DNA of 49,232 bases from Micromonospora coerulea (GTDB lineage Bacteria > Actinomycetota > Actinomycetes > Mycobacteriales > Micromonosporaceae). The notes beneath the pieces were generated by a model. That model did no database searches, was not told where the DNA came from, and was given only the letters and a program-made list of their open reading frames with translations. Position numbers and translations under genes: made by a program. The stretch lies in assembly GCF_016598485.1 (NCBI RefSeq), contig NZ_JAEMUW010000035.1, forward strand, positions 1 to 49,232, given 5' to 3'. The first letter of the stretch is position 1. Each line of letters begins with the position of its first letter. Below are positions 1 to 8,805 of this stretch, piece by piece.

Positions 1-166
1 GTGCCGGGGATCAACCACGCAGCCGTCGGCGTGCCCCGGCGCCGTCTCGCTCCACCCTGGACCGCCGCAGCGGCTCGCCGTCACGCTGCCGGACGACAGC
101 GCCGCCGGGGCGCTCCCGCGCGTACTAGGGGCGGCCGGTCGGTCCGGCCATGGGCGTCGTCCCGCG
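1..166. other. Left edge, no supported gene
   Basis: I see no recognisable protein or RNA here. It is the sequence downstream of the GntR gene stop codon, and the short open frames match no family I know. Confidence 0.4.
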
Positions 167-913
167 TCACCGCTCGTCGATCATGACCTCGATGCTGTAG
201 TCCTGAGCTCGGTAGCAGTGGTCGCCGTACTCCACCGGGTTGCCTGCCGAGTCGAACGCGCTGCGCGTCATGGTGAGCACGGGCTCGGACGGCTTCAACC
301 CCAGGTGCCGCCGTTCGGCCGCGGTCGGCGTGCGTGCCCCGATTGTTTGGTGCGCGACGACCGGCCGCACGCCACGATCGCGTAGCAGGTCGTACAGGCC
401 CTGCGCCTCGAGCTGCTCCCGGGTGATGTCGACGCACGACGGTGGCAGCCAGTTGCGCAGGATGGCCAGCGGGCGGTTGTCGGAGAACCGCACGCGGACG
501 ATCGAGAGCAGTTCGGCGTCGGCCGGCAGATCGAGCGCCGCCGCCACGCGCTGGTCCCGCACAAGTTCATGCTGCAGAACGGTGGTCGTGGGTCGGCCCG
601 CGTCGCGCTTGAGGTCGTCGTAAAGGCTGGTGAGTTCGGCGCGCCGGTGCACCTTGCGGTTGGCGACCGTGGTGCCGAGTCCGCGCCGGCGCAGCAGCAG
701 GCCCTGGCTGACCAGTTCCTGGATGGCCCGTCGCACCGTCGGCCGCGACAGGGTGAGTCGCTCGGCGAGGGCGATCTCGTTCTCGAATGGATCGCCGGGC
801 TGCAGCTGGCCACTCCGGATCGCGGTGCAGAGCTGCTCCGCGAGCTGGTGGTACAGAGGCACGGGGGAGGACCGGTCGATCGTCACGCCCACTCGGATGG
901 CCATGGCCGGCAC
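167..913 (-). CDS. GntR/HutC-family transcriptional regulator of the inositol locus
   Basis: The 248-residue protein has an N-terminal winged HTH (about residues 15-80, including PLYHQLAEQL and LSRPTVRRAIQEL) and a C-terminal UTRA/HutC-type ligand domain (about 95-245). That is the usual length and order for HutC-type GntR proteins. It starts at a GTG at 913; an ATG at 904 is an alternative. It is divergent from the iol genes across a 150-bp gap that carries repeated sequence, so by context it probably controls them in response to inositol or an intermediate (inference). GntR-type IolR proteins control inositol genes in corynebacteria (family knowledge). Confidence 0.88.
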   Translation of the reverse strand: MPAMAIRVGVTIDRSSPVPLYHQLAEQLCTAIRSGQLQPGDPFENEIALAERLTLSRPTVRRAIQELVSQGLLLRRRGLGTTVANRKVHRRAELTSLYDDLKRDAGRPTTTVLQHELVRDQRVAAALDLPADAELLSIVRVRFSDNRPLAILRNWLPPSCVDITREQLEAQGLYDLLRDRGVRPVVAHQTIGARTPTAAERRHLGLKPSEPVLTMTRSAFDSAGNPVEYGDHCYRAQDYSIEVMIDER

Positions 914-1065
914 CCTACCCCGAAAGCCAGATTGACGTTACGTGAAGATGTCAGAACAACCTCTTGACGAGACATTGATGTTACGGGCACGCTACACCCC
1001 ACGGCCAGCGGCGGGAACCAGCCGCGGGAACCGCAGCCACCGACGCCGTGGATTGGATGATTCAC
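914..1065. promoter_or_regulatory. Divergent gntR/iolG control region with direct repeats
   Basis: Two copies of ATTGAYGTTACG lie at 931-942 and 974-985, offset by 43 bp (about four helical turns). Between them, TGTCAGAACA at 949-958 resembles, as I recall it, the corynebacterial IolR box (one mismatch). TTGACG at 964-969 could be a -35 element for the iol genes. The repeats are seen directly; their role as operators for the adjacent GntR protein is inferred. Confidence 0.55.
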
Positions 1066-2070
1066 ATGCGCATCGGTCTCGCGGGTGTGGGAAGGATCGG
1101 CGCTTTCCATGCCCGGACCCTGGTAGGCCTCGACTTTGTCGACGAGCTCGTCGTGACCGACACCAACGTGGAGGCTGCCCGGGCCCTCGCCGAGGAGTTC
1201 GGTATGGAGGTCGCCGCGGATTCCGAGAGGCTGCTCGCCTCGGGCGTCGACGGTTTCGTGATCGCGACGGCCACCCCCGGCCACGCCCCGCTGCTGTGGC
1301 AGGGAATCGCCGCCGGGGTGCCGACGTTCTGCGAGAAGCCCGTCGCGGCCACCCTCGAAGAGACCATCGCGCTGACCGGCCTCGTCGCGGCCACCGGGGT
1401 GCCGGTGCACGTCGGCTTCCAGCGACGCTTCGACGCCGGCTACCAGCGCGCGCGGCGCGCGGTGGAGTCCGGCGAGCTGGCTTTCATCCACACCATTCGG
1501 GCCAACACCCACGACCAGTCCCCGCCGGACGCGTCCTACATCCCGACCTCGGGCGGGATCTTCCGTGACTGCAACGTGCACGACTTCGACATCCTCCGGT
1601 TCGTCACGGGGCAGGAGGTGGTCTCGGTCTACGCGACGGGTGCGAACAAGGGGGCAGGCTTCTTCTCCGAGGCCGGGGACGTGGACACTGGCGCTGCACT
1701 GCTGACCCTGGACGACGGCACGATCGTCGTCGTCTCCTCGACCCGGTACAACGGCGGCGGCCACGACGTGCGCATGGAGGTGTTCGGCGAGAAGGGCACG
1801 ATCGCGGTCGGGCTGGACCACTCGCTGGCGATGGGGTCCGCCGAGGAGGGGGTCGACTTTCCCCGCGGCCCCCGGAGGTGGTCCTTCATGGAGCGCTTCC
1901 TTCCGGCGTATCAGGCCGAGCTCACCGCCTTCGCGGACGTTGCCCGCCGCGAGCGGCCCTCGCCCTGCACCGTCCGCGACGCACTCGAGGCCTTCCGCGT
2001 CGCCGAGGCCTGCGAGCTGTCCCGGACGGAGCGCCGGCCCGTCGCACTCTCCGAGATCAAGGGAGTCTGA
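1066..2070 (+). CDS. iolG: Inositol 2-dehydrogenase (Gfo/Idh/MocA family)
   Basis: This enzyme oxidises myo-inositol to scyllo-inosose with NAD+, the first step of inositol breakdown in the cytosol. The N-terminal Rossmann motif GLAGVGRIG is at residues 4-12. The catalytic set is Lys91 (EKP motif), Asp168 and His172 (DCNVHDFD), with spacing close to that of the Bacillus enzyme. Its 334 residues fit the family. I chose the ATG at 1066 because the Rossmann strand begins there; 1048 is an in-frame alternative. It is the first gene of the operon, four bases before the next start. Confidence 0.88.
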   Translation: MRIGLAGVGRIGAFHARTLVGLDFVDELVVTDTNVEAARALAEEFGMEVAADSERLLASGVDGFVIATATPGHAPLLWQGIAAGVPTFCEKPVAATLEETIALTGLVAATGVPVHVGFQRRFDAGYQRARRAVESGELAFIHTIRANTHDQSPPDASYIPTSGGIFRDCNVHDFDILRFVTGQEVVSVYATGANKGAGFFSEAGDVDTGAALLTLDDGTIVVVSSTRYNGGGHDVRMEVFGEKGTIAVGLDHSLAMGSAEEGVDFPRGPRRWSFMERFLPAYQAELTAFADVARRERPSPCTVRDALEAFRVAEACELSRTERRPVALSEIKGV

Positions 2071-2074
2071 GGCC

Positions 2075-3040
2075 ATGACGGCTGTCAGCGCCGGACCCAC
2101 CCCGCCAGCAGCCGGCCGCAGCCCGGTGTCCGACCGCATCGCCGGGGCGCCCATCTCGTGGGGCGTCTGCGAGGTCCCCGGGTGGGGCTACCAGCTGGAG
2201 CCGGGCGTCGTGCTGCGGCAGATGCGCGAACTCGGTCTGGCCGCCACCGAGTTCGGGCCGGAGGGCTTCCTTCCTGACGACCCCACGGCCAAGGCCGCGA
2301 CGCTGGCCGGGTACGGCCTGAAGGCGGTGGGGCAGTTCGTCCCCGTCGTCCTGCACGACCCGGGCCACGACCCGCTACCGGAGGTCGAACGCGCGATGGC
2401 TGGTCTGGTCGCGGCCGGCGGATCAACGTTGGTCATCGCCGCTGCTACGGGTCAGGAGGGCTACGACGAGCGTCCGGTCCTCGACGATCCCGGCTGGTCG
2501 ACCCTCCTGGGTAACCTTGACCGCATCACCGAGGCCGCATCCGCCCGCGGACTCGTCACCACCCTGCACCCGCACGTCGGCACGATGGTCGAGACCGGCG
2601 AGGAGACCGCCCGGGTGCTCGCCGGCAGCCGCATCGGCCTGTGCCTCGACACCGGGCACCTGCTCATCGGCGGCGGCGACCCGGTCGCGGTGGCGCAGCA
2701 GAACCCGAGGCGGATCGCGCACATCCATCTCAAGGACGTCCGGATCGGCTGGGCCCGGCGCGTGCAGTCCGGCGAGGTGACCTACACCGAAGCCGTGGCC
2801 GGTGGCATGTACGTCCCGCTCGGTCAGGGTGATGTCGACGTCAAGGCGATCGTGACGGCGCTTGAGGACAGCGCGTACGCGGGATGGTACGTCCTCGAGC
2901 AGGACTGCATCCTGGCCGGCGCGCCGGCCACCGGGTCCGCGGGACCGGACCCGGTGGCCGACGTACGGGCGAGCATCGAGCACCTGCTCGCCGTGGCCGG
3001 CGAACCGGCCGTGGCGGGACCGAGCGCGGCAGGGGCCTGA
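2075..3040 (+). CDS. iolE: IolE-like sugar isomerase/dehydratase (TIM barrel)
   Basis: This is a xylose-isomerase-like TIM barrel of 321 residues. Conserved blocks are APISWGVCEVPGWGYQ near the start, TLHPHVGTMVE, LCLDTGHLLI and HIHLKD, with a late Glu (VLEQD). These supply the His/Asp/Glu metal ligands of inosose dehydratase and related isomerases. It probably dehydrates scyllo-inosose to the diketone, but the locus has a second paralogue at 7.8 kb and sequence alone does not separate the two roles (one could be an IolH/IolI-type isomerase). It lies between iolG and iolC with gaps of 2-4 nt, so is co-transcribed. Confidence 0.78.
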   Translation: MTAVSAGPTPPAAGRSPVSDRIAGAPISWGVCEVPGWGYQLEPGVVLRQMRELGLAATEFGPEGFLPDDPTAKAATLAGYGLKAVGQFVPVVLHDPGHDPLPEVERAMAGLVAAGGSTLVIAAATGQEGYDERPVLDDPGWSTLLGNLDRITEAASARGLVTTLHPHVGTMVETGEETARVLAGSRIGLCLDTGHLLIGGGDPVAVAQQNPRRIAHIHLKDVRIGWARRVQSGEVTYTEAVAGGMYVPLGQGDVDVKAIVTALEDSAYAGWYVLEQDCILAGAPATGSAGPDPVADVRASIEHLLAVAGEPAVAGPSAAGA

Positions 3041-3042
3041 CG

Positions 3043-4017
3043 ATGGTGGCGGCGGCGGGCGACATGGCGGGGTACGACCTGGTGGCGATGGGTCGGTGCG
3101 GGGTGGACATCTACCCGCTCGACCACGGTGTGGGCCTCGAGGACGTCAAGCGCTTCGAGAAGTTCCTGGGCGGGAGCGCGACCAACGTCGCCGTGGCCGC
3201 GACGCGGCACGGGCGTCGAGCTGCGCTCATCACGCGTACCGGCCGCGATCCGTTCGGTCGCTACATCCACCGGTCGCTGCGTGAACTCGGCGTCGACGAC
3301 GTGTTCGTCGCCGAGGTCGACGGCCCCCCGACGCCGGTCACCTTCTGTGAGATCTTCCCCCCGGACGACTTCCCGCTGTACTTCTACCGCTATCCGACGG
3401 CTCCTGATCTGATGATTCAGGCGGAGGAACTCCCGCTCGACGCGATCCGCGCGGCCCGGGTCTTCTGGGCCACCGTCACCGGGCTGTCCCAGGAGCCGTC
3501 GCGCTCAGCGCACTTCGCCGCGTGGCAGGCCCGCGGCCGGCGGTCGCACACCGTCCTCGACCTCGACTACCGGCCGATGTTCTGGCCGCACCAAGCCGAG
3601 GCGGGCGAACAGGTCGCCAAGGCCCTGGAGCACGTCACCGTCGCGGTCGGCAACCGCGAGGAGTGCGAGGTCGCCGTCGGCGAGACCGAACCTCGGCGCG
3701 CGGCGGACGCCCTGCTCGAGCGCGGGGTGGAGCTCGCCATCGTCAAGCAGGGCCCCAAGGGGGTGCTGGCTGTGACCGCCGACGAGCGCGTCGAAGTGCG
3801 GCCGTTCCCCGTGACGGTCGTCAACGGCCTCGGCGCGGGTGACGCCTTCGGCGGTGCGCTGGTCCACGGCCTGCTCAACGGGTGGGACCTGCGCCGCATC
3901 CTGCGGTTCGCCAACGTGGCCGGGGCCATCGTCGCTTCCAGGCTCGAGTGCTCCAGTGCCATGCCGACCACGGCCGAGGTCGAGACCGTCCTCGCCGCCA
4001 AGGGACAGGAGGGGTGA
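3043..4017 (+). CDS. iolC: 5-dehydro-2-deoxygluconokinase (PfkB family)
   Basis: It phosphorylates 5-dehydro-2-deoxy-D-gluconate. The 324-residue protein has the PfkB N-terminal signature (GGSATNVAVAATRHG, about residues 43-57) and the C-terminal ATP/anion-hole signature NGLGAGDAFGGAL with the catalytic-base Asp at about 267. The ATG at 3043 follows the upstream stop by two bases. It overlaps the next gene by four bases (GTGA), consistent with translational coupling in the iol operon. Confidence 0.87.
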   Translation: MVAAAGDMAGYDLVAMGRCGVDIYPLDHGVGLEDVKRFEKFLGGSATNVAVAATRHGRRAALITRTGRDPFGRYIHRSLRELGVDDVFVAEVDGPPTPVTFCEIFPPDDFPLYFYRYPTAPDLMIQAEELPLDAIRAARVFWATVTGLSQEPSRSAHFAAWQARGRRSHTVLDLDYRPMFWPHQAEAGEQVAKALEHVTVAVGNREECEVAVGETEPRRAADALLERGVELAIVKQGPKGVLAVTADERVEVRPFPVTVVNGLGAGDAFGGALVHGLLNGWDLRRILRFANVAGAIVASRLECSSAMPTTAEVETVLAAKGQEG

Positions 4018-4916
4018 CGGTGACGACGACGACCCGTTCGACCATCGCCGATCTGACTGAGATCCGGGTCCGCGAGCCGCGGCGGATCACCGACGGCTGG
4101 GCCGCCCGCCGGCGCCGGCAGCTGGTCGGTGTGGACGGCAGGCTGCTCATCGTGGCCGCGGACCACCCGGCCCGCGGCGCGCTGGGCGTGCGTGACGACC
4201 GTCAGGCCATGGCCTCGCGCAGCGAGCTGCTGGAGCGTCTGGCCACAGCGCTGTCCCGCCCCGGCGTCGACGGCGTTCTCGGCACGCCCGACATCCTCGA
4301 CGACCTTCTCCTGATGGGCGCGTTGGAGGACAAGGTCGCCGTCGGGTCGATGAACCGCGGGGGTCTGCAGGGCGCGGTTTTCGAGCTCGACGACCGGTTC
4401 ACGGCGTACACGGCCGACGAGATCGCGGCCCGGGGTCTGGAGGGCGGCAAGATGCTGACCCGCATCTGCCTCGGCGATCCGGGTACGGCAGCGACGCTGC
4501 AGGCGAGCGCCCACGCGATCACGGAGCTTGCCGCCCACGGCGTCATGGCGATGGTGGAGCCGTTCTTCTCGGTTCGCGAGAACGGCCGAGTGCGTAACCT
4601 GCTCGACCCCGACTCGACCATCACGTCGATCCACATCGCTGCGGGTCTGGGGGCCACCAGCCAGCACACCTGGCTCAAGCTGCCCGTGGTCGACGACCTG
4701 GAGCGCGTCATGGACGCCACCACCCTGCCGACGCTTTTGCTCGGCGGTGACCCGACACGGCACCCGGATGACACTTACGCCGCGTGGGGCAGGGCGCTCG
4801 ACCTGCCCGCCGTGCGCGGCCTGGTGGTCGGGCGGGCGCTGCTCTTCCCGCCGGACGGTGACGTGGCCACCGCCGTCGACATCGCTTCGGGACTCGTGCA
4901 CCGGGGTCGGCGATGA
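4014..4916 (+). CDS. Cgl0159-type aldolase of the inositol pathway
   Basis: The 300-residue (beta/alpha)8 protein resembles the deoxyribose-phosphate/LacD-like aldolases that actinobacteria place in inositol clusters. Characteristic segments are LIVAADHPARGALG, DGVLGTPDILDD, MVEPFF and WLKLPVV, the last containing a candidate Schiff-base Lys. By position between iolC and iolB it is the likely 2-deoxy-5-keto-gluconate-6-phosphate aldolase, replacing IolJ (inference). Start is GTG 4014 (or GTG 4020). It overlaps both neighbours by four bases. Confidence 0.75.
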   Translation: MTVTTTTRSTIADLTEIRVREPRRITDGWAARRRRQLVGVDGRLLIVAADHPARGALGVRDDRQAMASRSELLERLATALSRPGVDGVLGTPDILDDLLLMGALEDKVAVGSMNRGGLQGAVFELDDRFTAYTADEIAARGLEGGKMLTRICLGDPGTAATLQASAHAITELAAHGVMAMVEPFFSVRENGRVRNLLDPDSTITSIHIAAGLGATSQHTWLKLPVVDDLERVMDATTLPTLLLGGDPTRHPDDTYAAWGRALDLPAVRGLVVGRALLFPPDGDVATAVDIASGLVHRGRR

Positions 4917-5830
4917 GCGACAACGGACGCTGGGTGTATCCCTTCGGCAGCTCCGGCGACGGCGACTTCCAGGTGTCCATCACCGACGACCTCTGCGGGT
5001 GGCAGCACACCAGCCTACGGGTGGCCACGCTGGCACCGGCCGTTCAGGTGAGCCTCGACCTCGGCGACAGCGAGGTAATCGTCGTGCCCCTTCAGGGCAG
5101 CTTCGACGTCACGGCGGTCGACCACGCGGGAGAGCGCCACGAGGCCAGGCTCGCCGGACGGACGAGCGTCTTCGCCGGTGCGACCGACGTGGCGTACGTC
5201 CCGCGCGGCGCCAGCCTCACGGTGCGCAACGCAGGCGTTGGCCCGGCCAAGGTGGCGGTCTGCGGCGCGAAGGCGACGAAGCAGAGCATGCCGCTGCCGT
5301 TCCGTCACGTGGCTGCCGCCGACGTCCCCGTCGAGCTGCGTGGCGCCGGCATGGCCTCGCGCGAGGTGCGCAACTTCGGCGTCCCGCAGGTCCTCGATGC
5401 CGACTCGATCATCGCGTGTGAGGTCATCACGCCGGCCGGCAACTGGAGCTCCTATCCGCCGCACAAGCACGACGAGGAGCGCGACGGGGTGGAGACCGAG
5501 CTGGAGGAGATCTACTACTTCGAGGTCCGGGCGGAGTCCCCGGCGGACGGGGCCGACCCCCTCGGCTACCAGCGCGTATACGGCACCCGAGAGCGGCCGC
5601 TGGACGTCTTCGCCGAGGTTCGCTCGGGCGATGTCGTCCTGGTACCGCACGGCTGGCACGGCCCCGCGATGGCCCCGCCCGGCTACGACCTCTACTACCT
5701 GAACGTCATGGCCGGCCCCGGCGCGACCAGGGCCTGGCTCATCTGCGACGACCCCGCCCACACCTGGATGCGGGACTCGTGGGCCCAGCAGGATGTCGAC
5801 CCGAGACTGCCGATCGGAGGACCCCGATGA
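4913..5830 (+). CDS. iolB: 5-deoxy-glucuronate isomerase
   Basis: A bicupin of the KduI/IolB family, 305 residues as expected. The second cupin carries the metal ligands in HKHDEE (about residues 184-189), followed by a Glu-rich segment ending EEIYYFEV, with a final His near VPHGWHGP. It converts 5-deoxy-glucuronate to 5-dehydro-2-deoxygluconate, the IolC substrate. The ATG overlaps the aldolase stop (ATGA), and its own stop overlaps iolD in the same way. Confidence 0.87.
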   Translation: MSDNGRWVYPFGSSGDGDFQVSITDDLCGWQHTSLRVATLAPAVQVSLDLGDSEVIVVPLQGSFDVTAVDHAGERHEARLAGRTSVFAGATDVAYVPRGASLTVRNAGVGPAKVAVCGAKATKQSMPLPFRHVAAADVPVELRGAGMASREVRNFGVPQVLDADSIIACEVITPAGNWSSYPPHKHDEERDGVETELEEIYYFEVRAESPADGADPLGYQRVYGTRERPLDVFAEVRSGDVVLVPHGWHGPAMAPPGYDLYYLNVMAGPGATRAWLICDDPAHTWMRDSWAQQDVDPRLPIGGPR

Positions 5831-7773
5831 CCGCCGGCGCCGACAACGTACGCCTGACCGTGGGGCAGGCCGTCGTGCGCTTCCTGGCCAGCCAGTGGAG
5901 CGAGCGCGACGGCCAGCGCCAGAAGCTGTTCGCCGGGTGCTTCGGCATCTTCGGTCACGGCAACGTCGCGGGCGTGGGCCAGGCCCTGCTCCAGAACGAG
6001 CTGACCGAGAAGGAGGAGCGCCTGCCCTACGTGCTGGCCCGCAACGAGCAGGCCATGGTTCACACCGCGGTGGCCTACGCACGCCAGAAGGACCGCCTCC
6101 AGACGTGGGCGTGCACCGCGTCCGTCGGCCCCGGCTCGACGAACATGCTCACGGGAGCCGCCCTGGCCACCGTGAACCGTCTGCCGGTGCTGCTGCTGCC
6201 CTCCGGCACGTTCGCCACCCGGGTGTCCGGGCCGGTGCTGCAGGAGCTCGAGGCGCCGAACGCCGCGGACGTCACCGTCAACGACGCCTTCCGCCCGCTG
6301 TCGCGCTTCTTCGACCGGGTCAACCGGCCGGAGCAGCTGCCCTCGGCCCTGCTCGGCGCCATGCGGGTCCTCACCGACCCGGTGGAGACGGGGGCGGCAA
6401 CCATCGCGCTACCGCAGGACGTGCAGGCGGAGGCGTTCGAGTGGCCGGTCGACCTTTTCGCGCCGCGGATCTGGCGGATCGCCCGGCCGGTTCCGGAGGC
6501 CGTCGACGTCGCGGACGCGGCCACGCTGATCCGCTCGGCGCAGCGGCCGCTCATCGTCGCCGGTGGCGGGGTGCACTACTCCGGCGCGGAGCAGGCGCTG
6601 CGCGTGTTCTGCGAGGCCACCGGCATCCCGGTCGGGGAGACTCAGGCCGGCAAGGGCGCGCTGCCGCACGGTCATCCGCAGGCAATGGGCGCGATCGGCT
6701 CGACGGGCACGACGGCCGCCAATGCGCTGGCTCGGGAGGCCGACGTCGTCATCGGCATCGGCACCCGCTACAGCGACTTCACCACCGCTTCGCGCACCGC
6801 CTTCCAGGATCCGGGCATCCGCTTTGTCAACATCAACATCGCCCGGTTCGACGCCGGCAAGCACGCGGGCCTGCCGGTCGTGGCGGACGCCCGCGAGGCC
6901 GTCACCGCCCTCACCGCGGCCCTCCGGGGGTATGCCGTGGACCCGGCGTACCGGGACCGGCAGGTGAGGCTGTTCCGCGACTGGGACGCGCGGGTGGAGG
7001 CCGCCTACCACCCGCCCGCCGAGGTCACCGACGCGCTCGCCGCCGGCGTCCTCACCCAGGGCACGGTGCTCGGCTGCGTCAACGAACTGTCCGACCCGAG
7101 GGACGTCGTCGTCTGCGCCGCCGGCTCCATGCCCGGCGATCTGCACAAGCTGTGGCGGGTCCGGGACCGCAAGGCCTACCACGTCGAGTACGGCTACTCC
7201 TGCATGGGCTACGAGATCCCCGGCGGTATCGGGGTGCGGCTGGCCGACCCCGACCGGGACGTCTTCGTCATGGTGGGCGACGGCTCCTATCTGATGATGC
7301 CGACGGAGCTGGTCACGGCGGTGCAGGAACGGGTCAAGGTGATCGTCGTCCTGGTACAGAACCACGGTTTCCACTCCATCGGCTCACTGTCGGAGTCCCT
7401 CGGCTCACAGCGGTTCGGCACCAGGTACCGCTTCCGCAACGACGCCACGGGCCGGCTGGACGGCGGGAAGCTGCCGATCGACCTCGCCGCCAATGCCCGC
7501 AGCCTCGGCGCGACGGTCATGGAGGTGCGCAGTCGCGGGGAACTCGAGCAGGCGATCAAGGATGCCAAGGCCGCCCCGGCGGACGGCGGGCCCGTCGTCA
7601 TCCATGTGGAAACCGAGCCCACCGTCCACGCCCCCGACAGCGAGTCGTGGTGGGATGTCCCGGTCAGCCAGGTCAGCGACCTCGACACCACCCAGCGCGC
7701 CCACGCCACGTACGCCGGGCACAAGGCCACGCAGCGCGCACTGCTGGCGCCGACCGAGAGGACGAACCTATGA
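5827..7773 (+). CDS. iolD: 3D-(3,5/4)-trihydroxycyclohexane-1,2-dione acylhydrolase
   Basis: A thiamin-diphosphate enzyme of 648 residues that hydrolytically opens the ring of the inosose-derived diketone. The ThDP-activating Glu is in RNEQAM at about residue 74. The C-terminal ThDP/Mg motif begins GDGSYLMM at 484 and ends with Asn at 512. The central Rossmann-like domain includes IVAGGGVHYSGA. Start ATG 5827 overlaps the iolB stop. The alternative upstream start at 5779 lies inside iolB and is not needed. Confidence 0.9.
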   Translation: MTAGADNVRLTVGQAVVRFLASQWSERDGQRQKLFAGCFGIFGHGNVAGVGQALLQNELTEKEERLPYVLARNEQAMVHTAVAYARQKDRLQTWACTASVGPGSTNMLTGAALATVNRLPVLLLPSGTFATRVSGPVLQELEAPNAADVTVNDAFRPLSRFFDRVNRPEQLPSALLGAMRVLTDPVETGAATIALPQDVQAEAFEWPVDLFAPRIWRIARPVPEAVDVADAATLIRSAQRPLIVAGGGVHYSGAEQALRVFCEATGIPVGETQAGKGALPHGHPQAMGAIGSTGTTAANALAREADVVIGIGTRYSDFTTASRTAFQDPGIRFVNINIARFDAGKHAGLPVVADAREAVTALTAALRGYAVDPAYRDRQVRLFRDWDARVEAAYHPPAEVTDALAAGVLTQGTVLGCVNELSDPRDVVVCAAGSMPGDLHKLWRVRDRKAYHVEYGYSCMGYEIPGGIGVRLADPDRDVFVMVGDGSYLMMPTELVTAVQERVKVIVVLVQNHGFHSIGSLSESLGSQRFGTRYRFRNDATGRLDGGKLPIDLAANARSLGATVMEVRSRGELEQAIKDAKAAPADGGPVVIHVETEPTVHAPDSESWWDVPVSQVSDLDTTQRAHATYAGHKATQRALLAPTERTNL

Positions 7774-8666
7774 GCGGCGCAGCCATGATCGGCAGCGCCC
7801 CCGACAGCTGGGGCGTGTGGTTCCCCGACGACCCCCGACAGACTCCCTGGGAGCGTTTTCTGGACGAGGTCGCCGCGGCCGGCTACACCCGCATCGAGCT
7901 GGGGCCGTACGGCTACCTGCCCACCGACCCGTCCCGCCTGCGTGACGAGCTCGACAAGCGGGGGCTGACCGTGACGGCCGGCACCATCTTCGAGCACCTG
8001 CATCGCGCCGACTCGTGGGACACCACGTGGAAGGACGTCTCCGCGGCGGCCACGCTGACCGCGGCCATGGGCGCTCGGCACCTTGTGGTCATCCCGGAGT
8101 TCTGGCGCGACCCGCAGACGGGGAATGTCCTCGAGGACGCGCTACTGACCGACGAGCACTGGGTGGCGTACGCCGCGCAGATGAACCGGCTCGCGCGGCG
8201 CATCCGCGAGGAGTTCGGCCTGCAGATCCAGTTCCACCCCCACGCCGACACTCACGTGGACACGCACGAGAACGTGGAGCGGTTCCTCCACGAGACGGAC
8301 CCCGACCTGGTGAGCCTGTGTCTGGACACGGGGCACATCTCCTACTGCGGCGGAGACAATCTCAAGCTCATCGGCGACCATCCCGAGCGGATCGGGTACG
8401 TGCACCTCAAGCAGGTCGATCCGGCTGTCATCGCCGCCGTGCACGAGCAGGGCATCGGCTTCGGCGAGGCCGTGCGGATGGGCGCCATGTGCGAGCCACC
8501 GACGGGCATCCCCGACATGCCCCCCATCCTCGACGCCCTGGCGAACCTCGACGCGGACATCTTCACCATCGTCGAGCAGGACATGTACCCGTGCCCCGCC
8601 GACAGACCCCTGCCCATCGCGAGGCGGACCCTGACGTACCTGCAGTCCTGCGGCCCGCTGCGCTGA
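7770..8666 (+). CDS. Second IolE-like inosose dehydratase/isomerase (TIM barrel)
   Basis: This 298-residue xylose-isomerase-like barrel has SAPDSWGVWFPDD at the N-terminus, FHPHADTHVDT, LCLDTGHISYCGGD, YVHLKQVD and VEQDMYPCP. It is closer in these motifs to classical IolE (2-keto-myo-inositol dehydratase) than the copy at 2.1 kb, so the dehydratase role may belong here and an epimerase/isomerase role to the other (inference). It overlaps the iolD stop by four bases and closes the catabolic gene block. Confidence 0.78.
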   Translation: MSGAAMIGSAPDSWGVWFPDDPRQTPWERFLDEVAAAGYTRIELGPYGYLPTDPSRLRDELDKRGLTVTAGTIFEHLHRADSWDTTWKDVSAAATLTAAMGARHLVVIPEFWRDPQTGNVLEDALLTDEHWVAYAAQMNRLARRIREEFGLQIQFHPHADTHVDTHENVERFLHETDPDLVSLCLDTGHISYCGGDNLKLIGDHPERIGYVHLKQVDPAVIAAVHEQGIGFGEAVRMGAMCEPPTGIPDMPPILDALANLDADIFTIVEQDMYPCPADRPLPIARRTLTYLQSCGPLR

Positions 8667-8669
8667 CCG

Positions 8670-8685
8670 GCTCCCGCCCGGGAGC
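8670..8685 (+). terminator. Hairpin after the catabolic genes
   Basis: GCTCCC at 8670-8675 and GGGAGC at 8680-8685 form a perfect 6-bp stem with a 4-nt loop (GCCC), three bases after the last iol stop codon. There is no T tract. It may be a weak terminator or a 3'-end stabiliser separating enzyme from transporter expression (inference). Confidence 0.4.
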
Positions 8686-8805
8686 AGCTGATGACACGAC
8701 CGCTCTGGAAGCCACCGATGATCCCCCAACAGGCGGTATCACCGCCTGACCCGTCCCCCGAGATCCGTCCCGACTACGTGGCGGATGAAGAAAGGCAGAA
8801 ACGAC

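Noticed and set aside
883..2154. Long minus-strand open frame opposite iolG
   Set aside because: It mirrors the codon pattern of iolG, matches no family and has the compositional bias of an antisense frame. The same holds for the long frames opposite iolC/aldolase, iolB and iolD.
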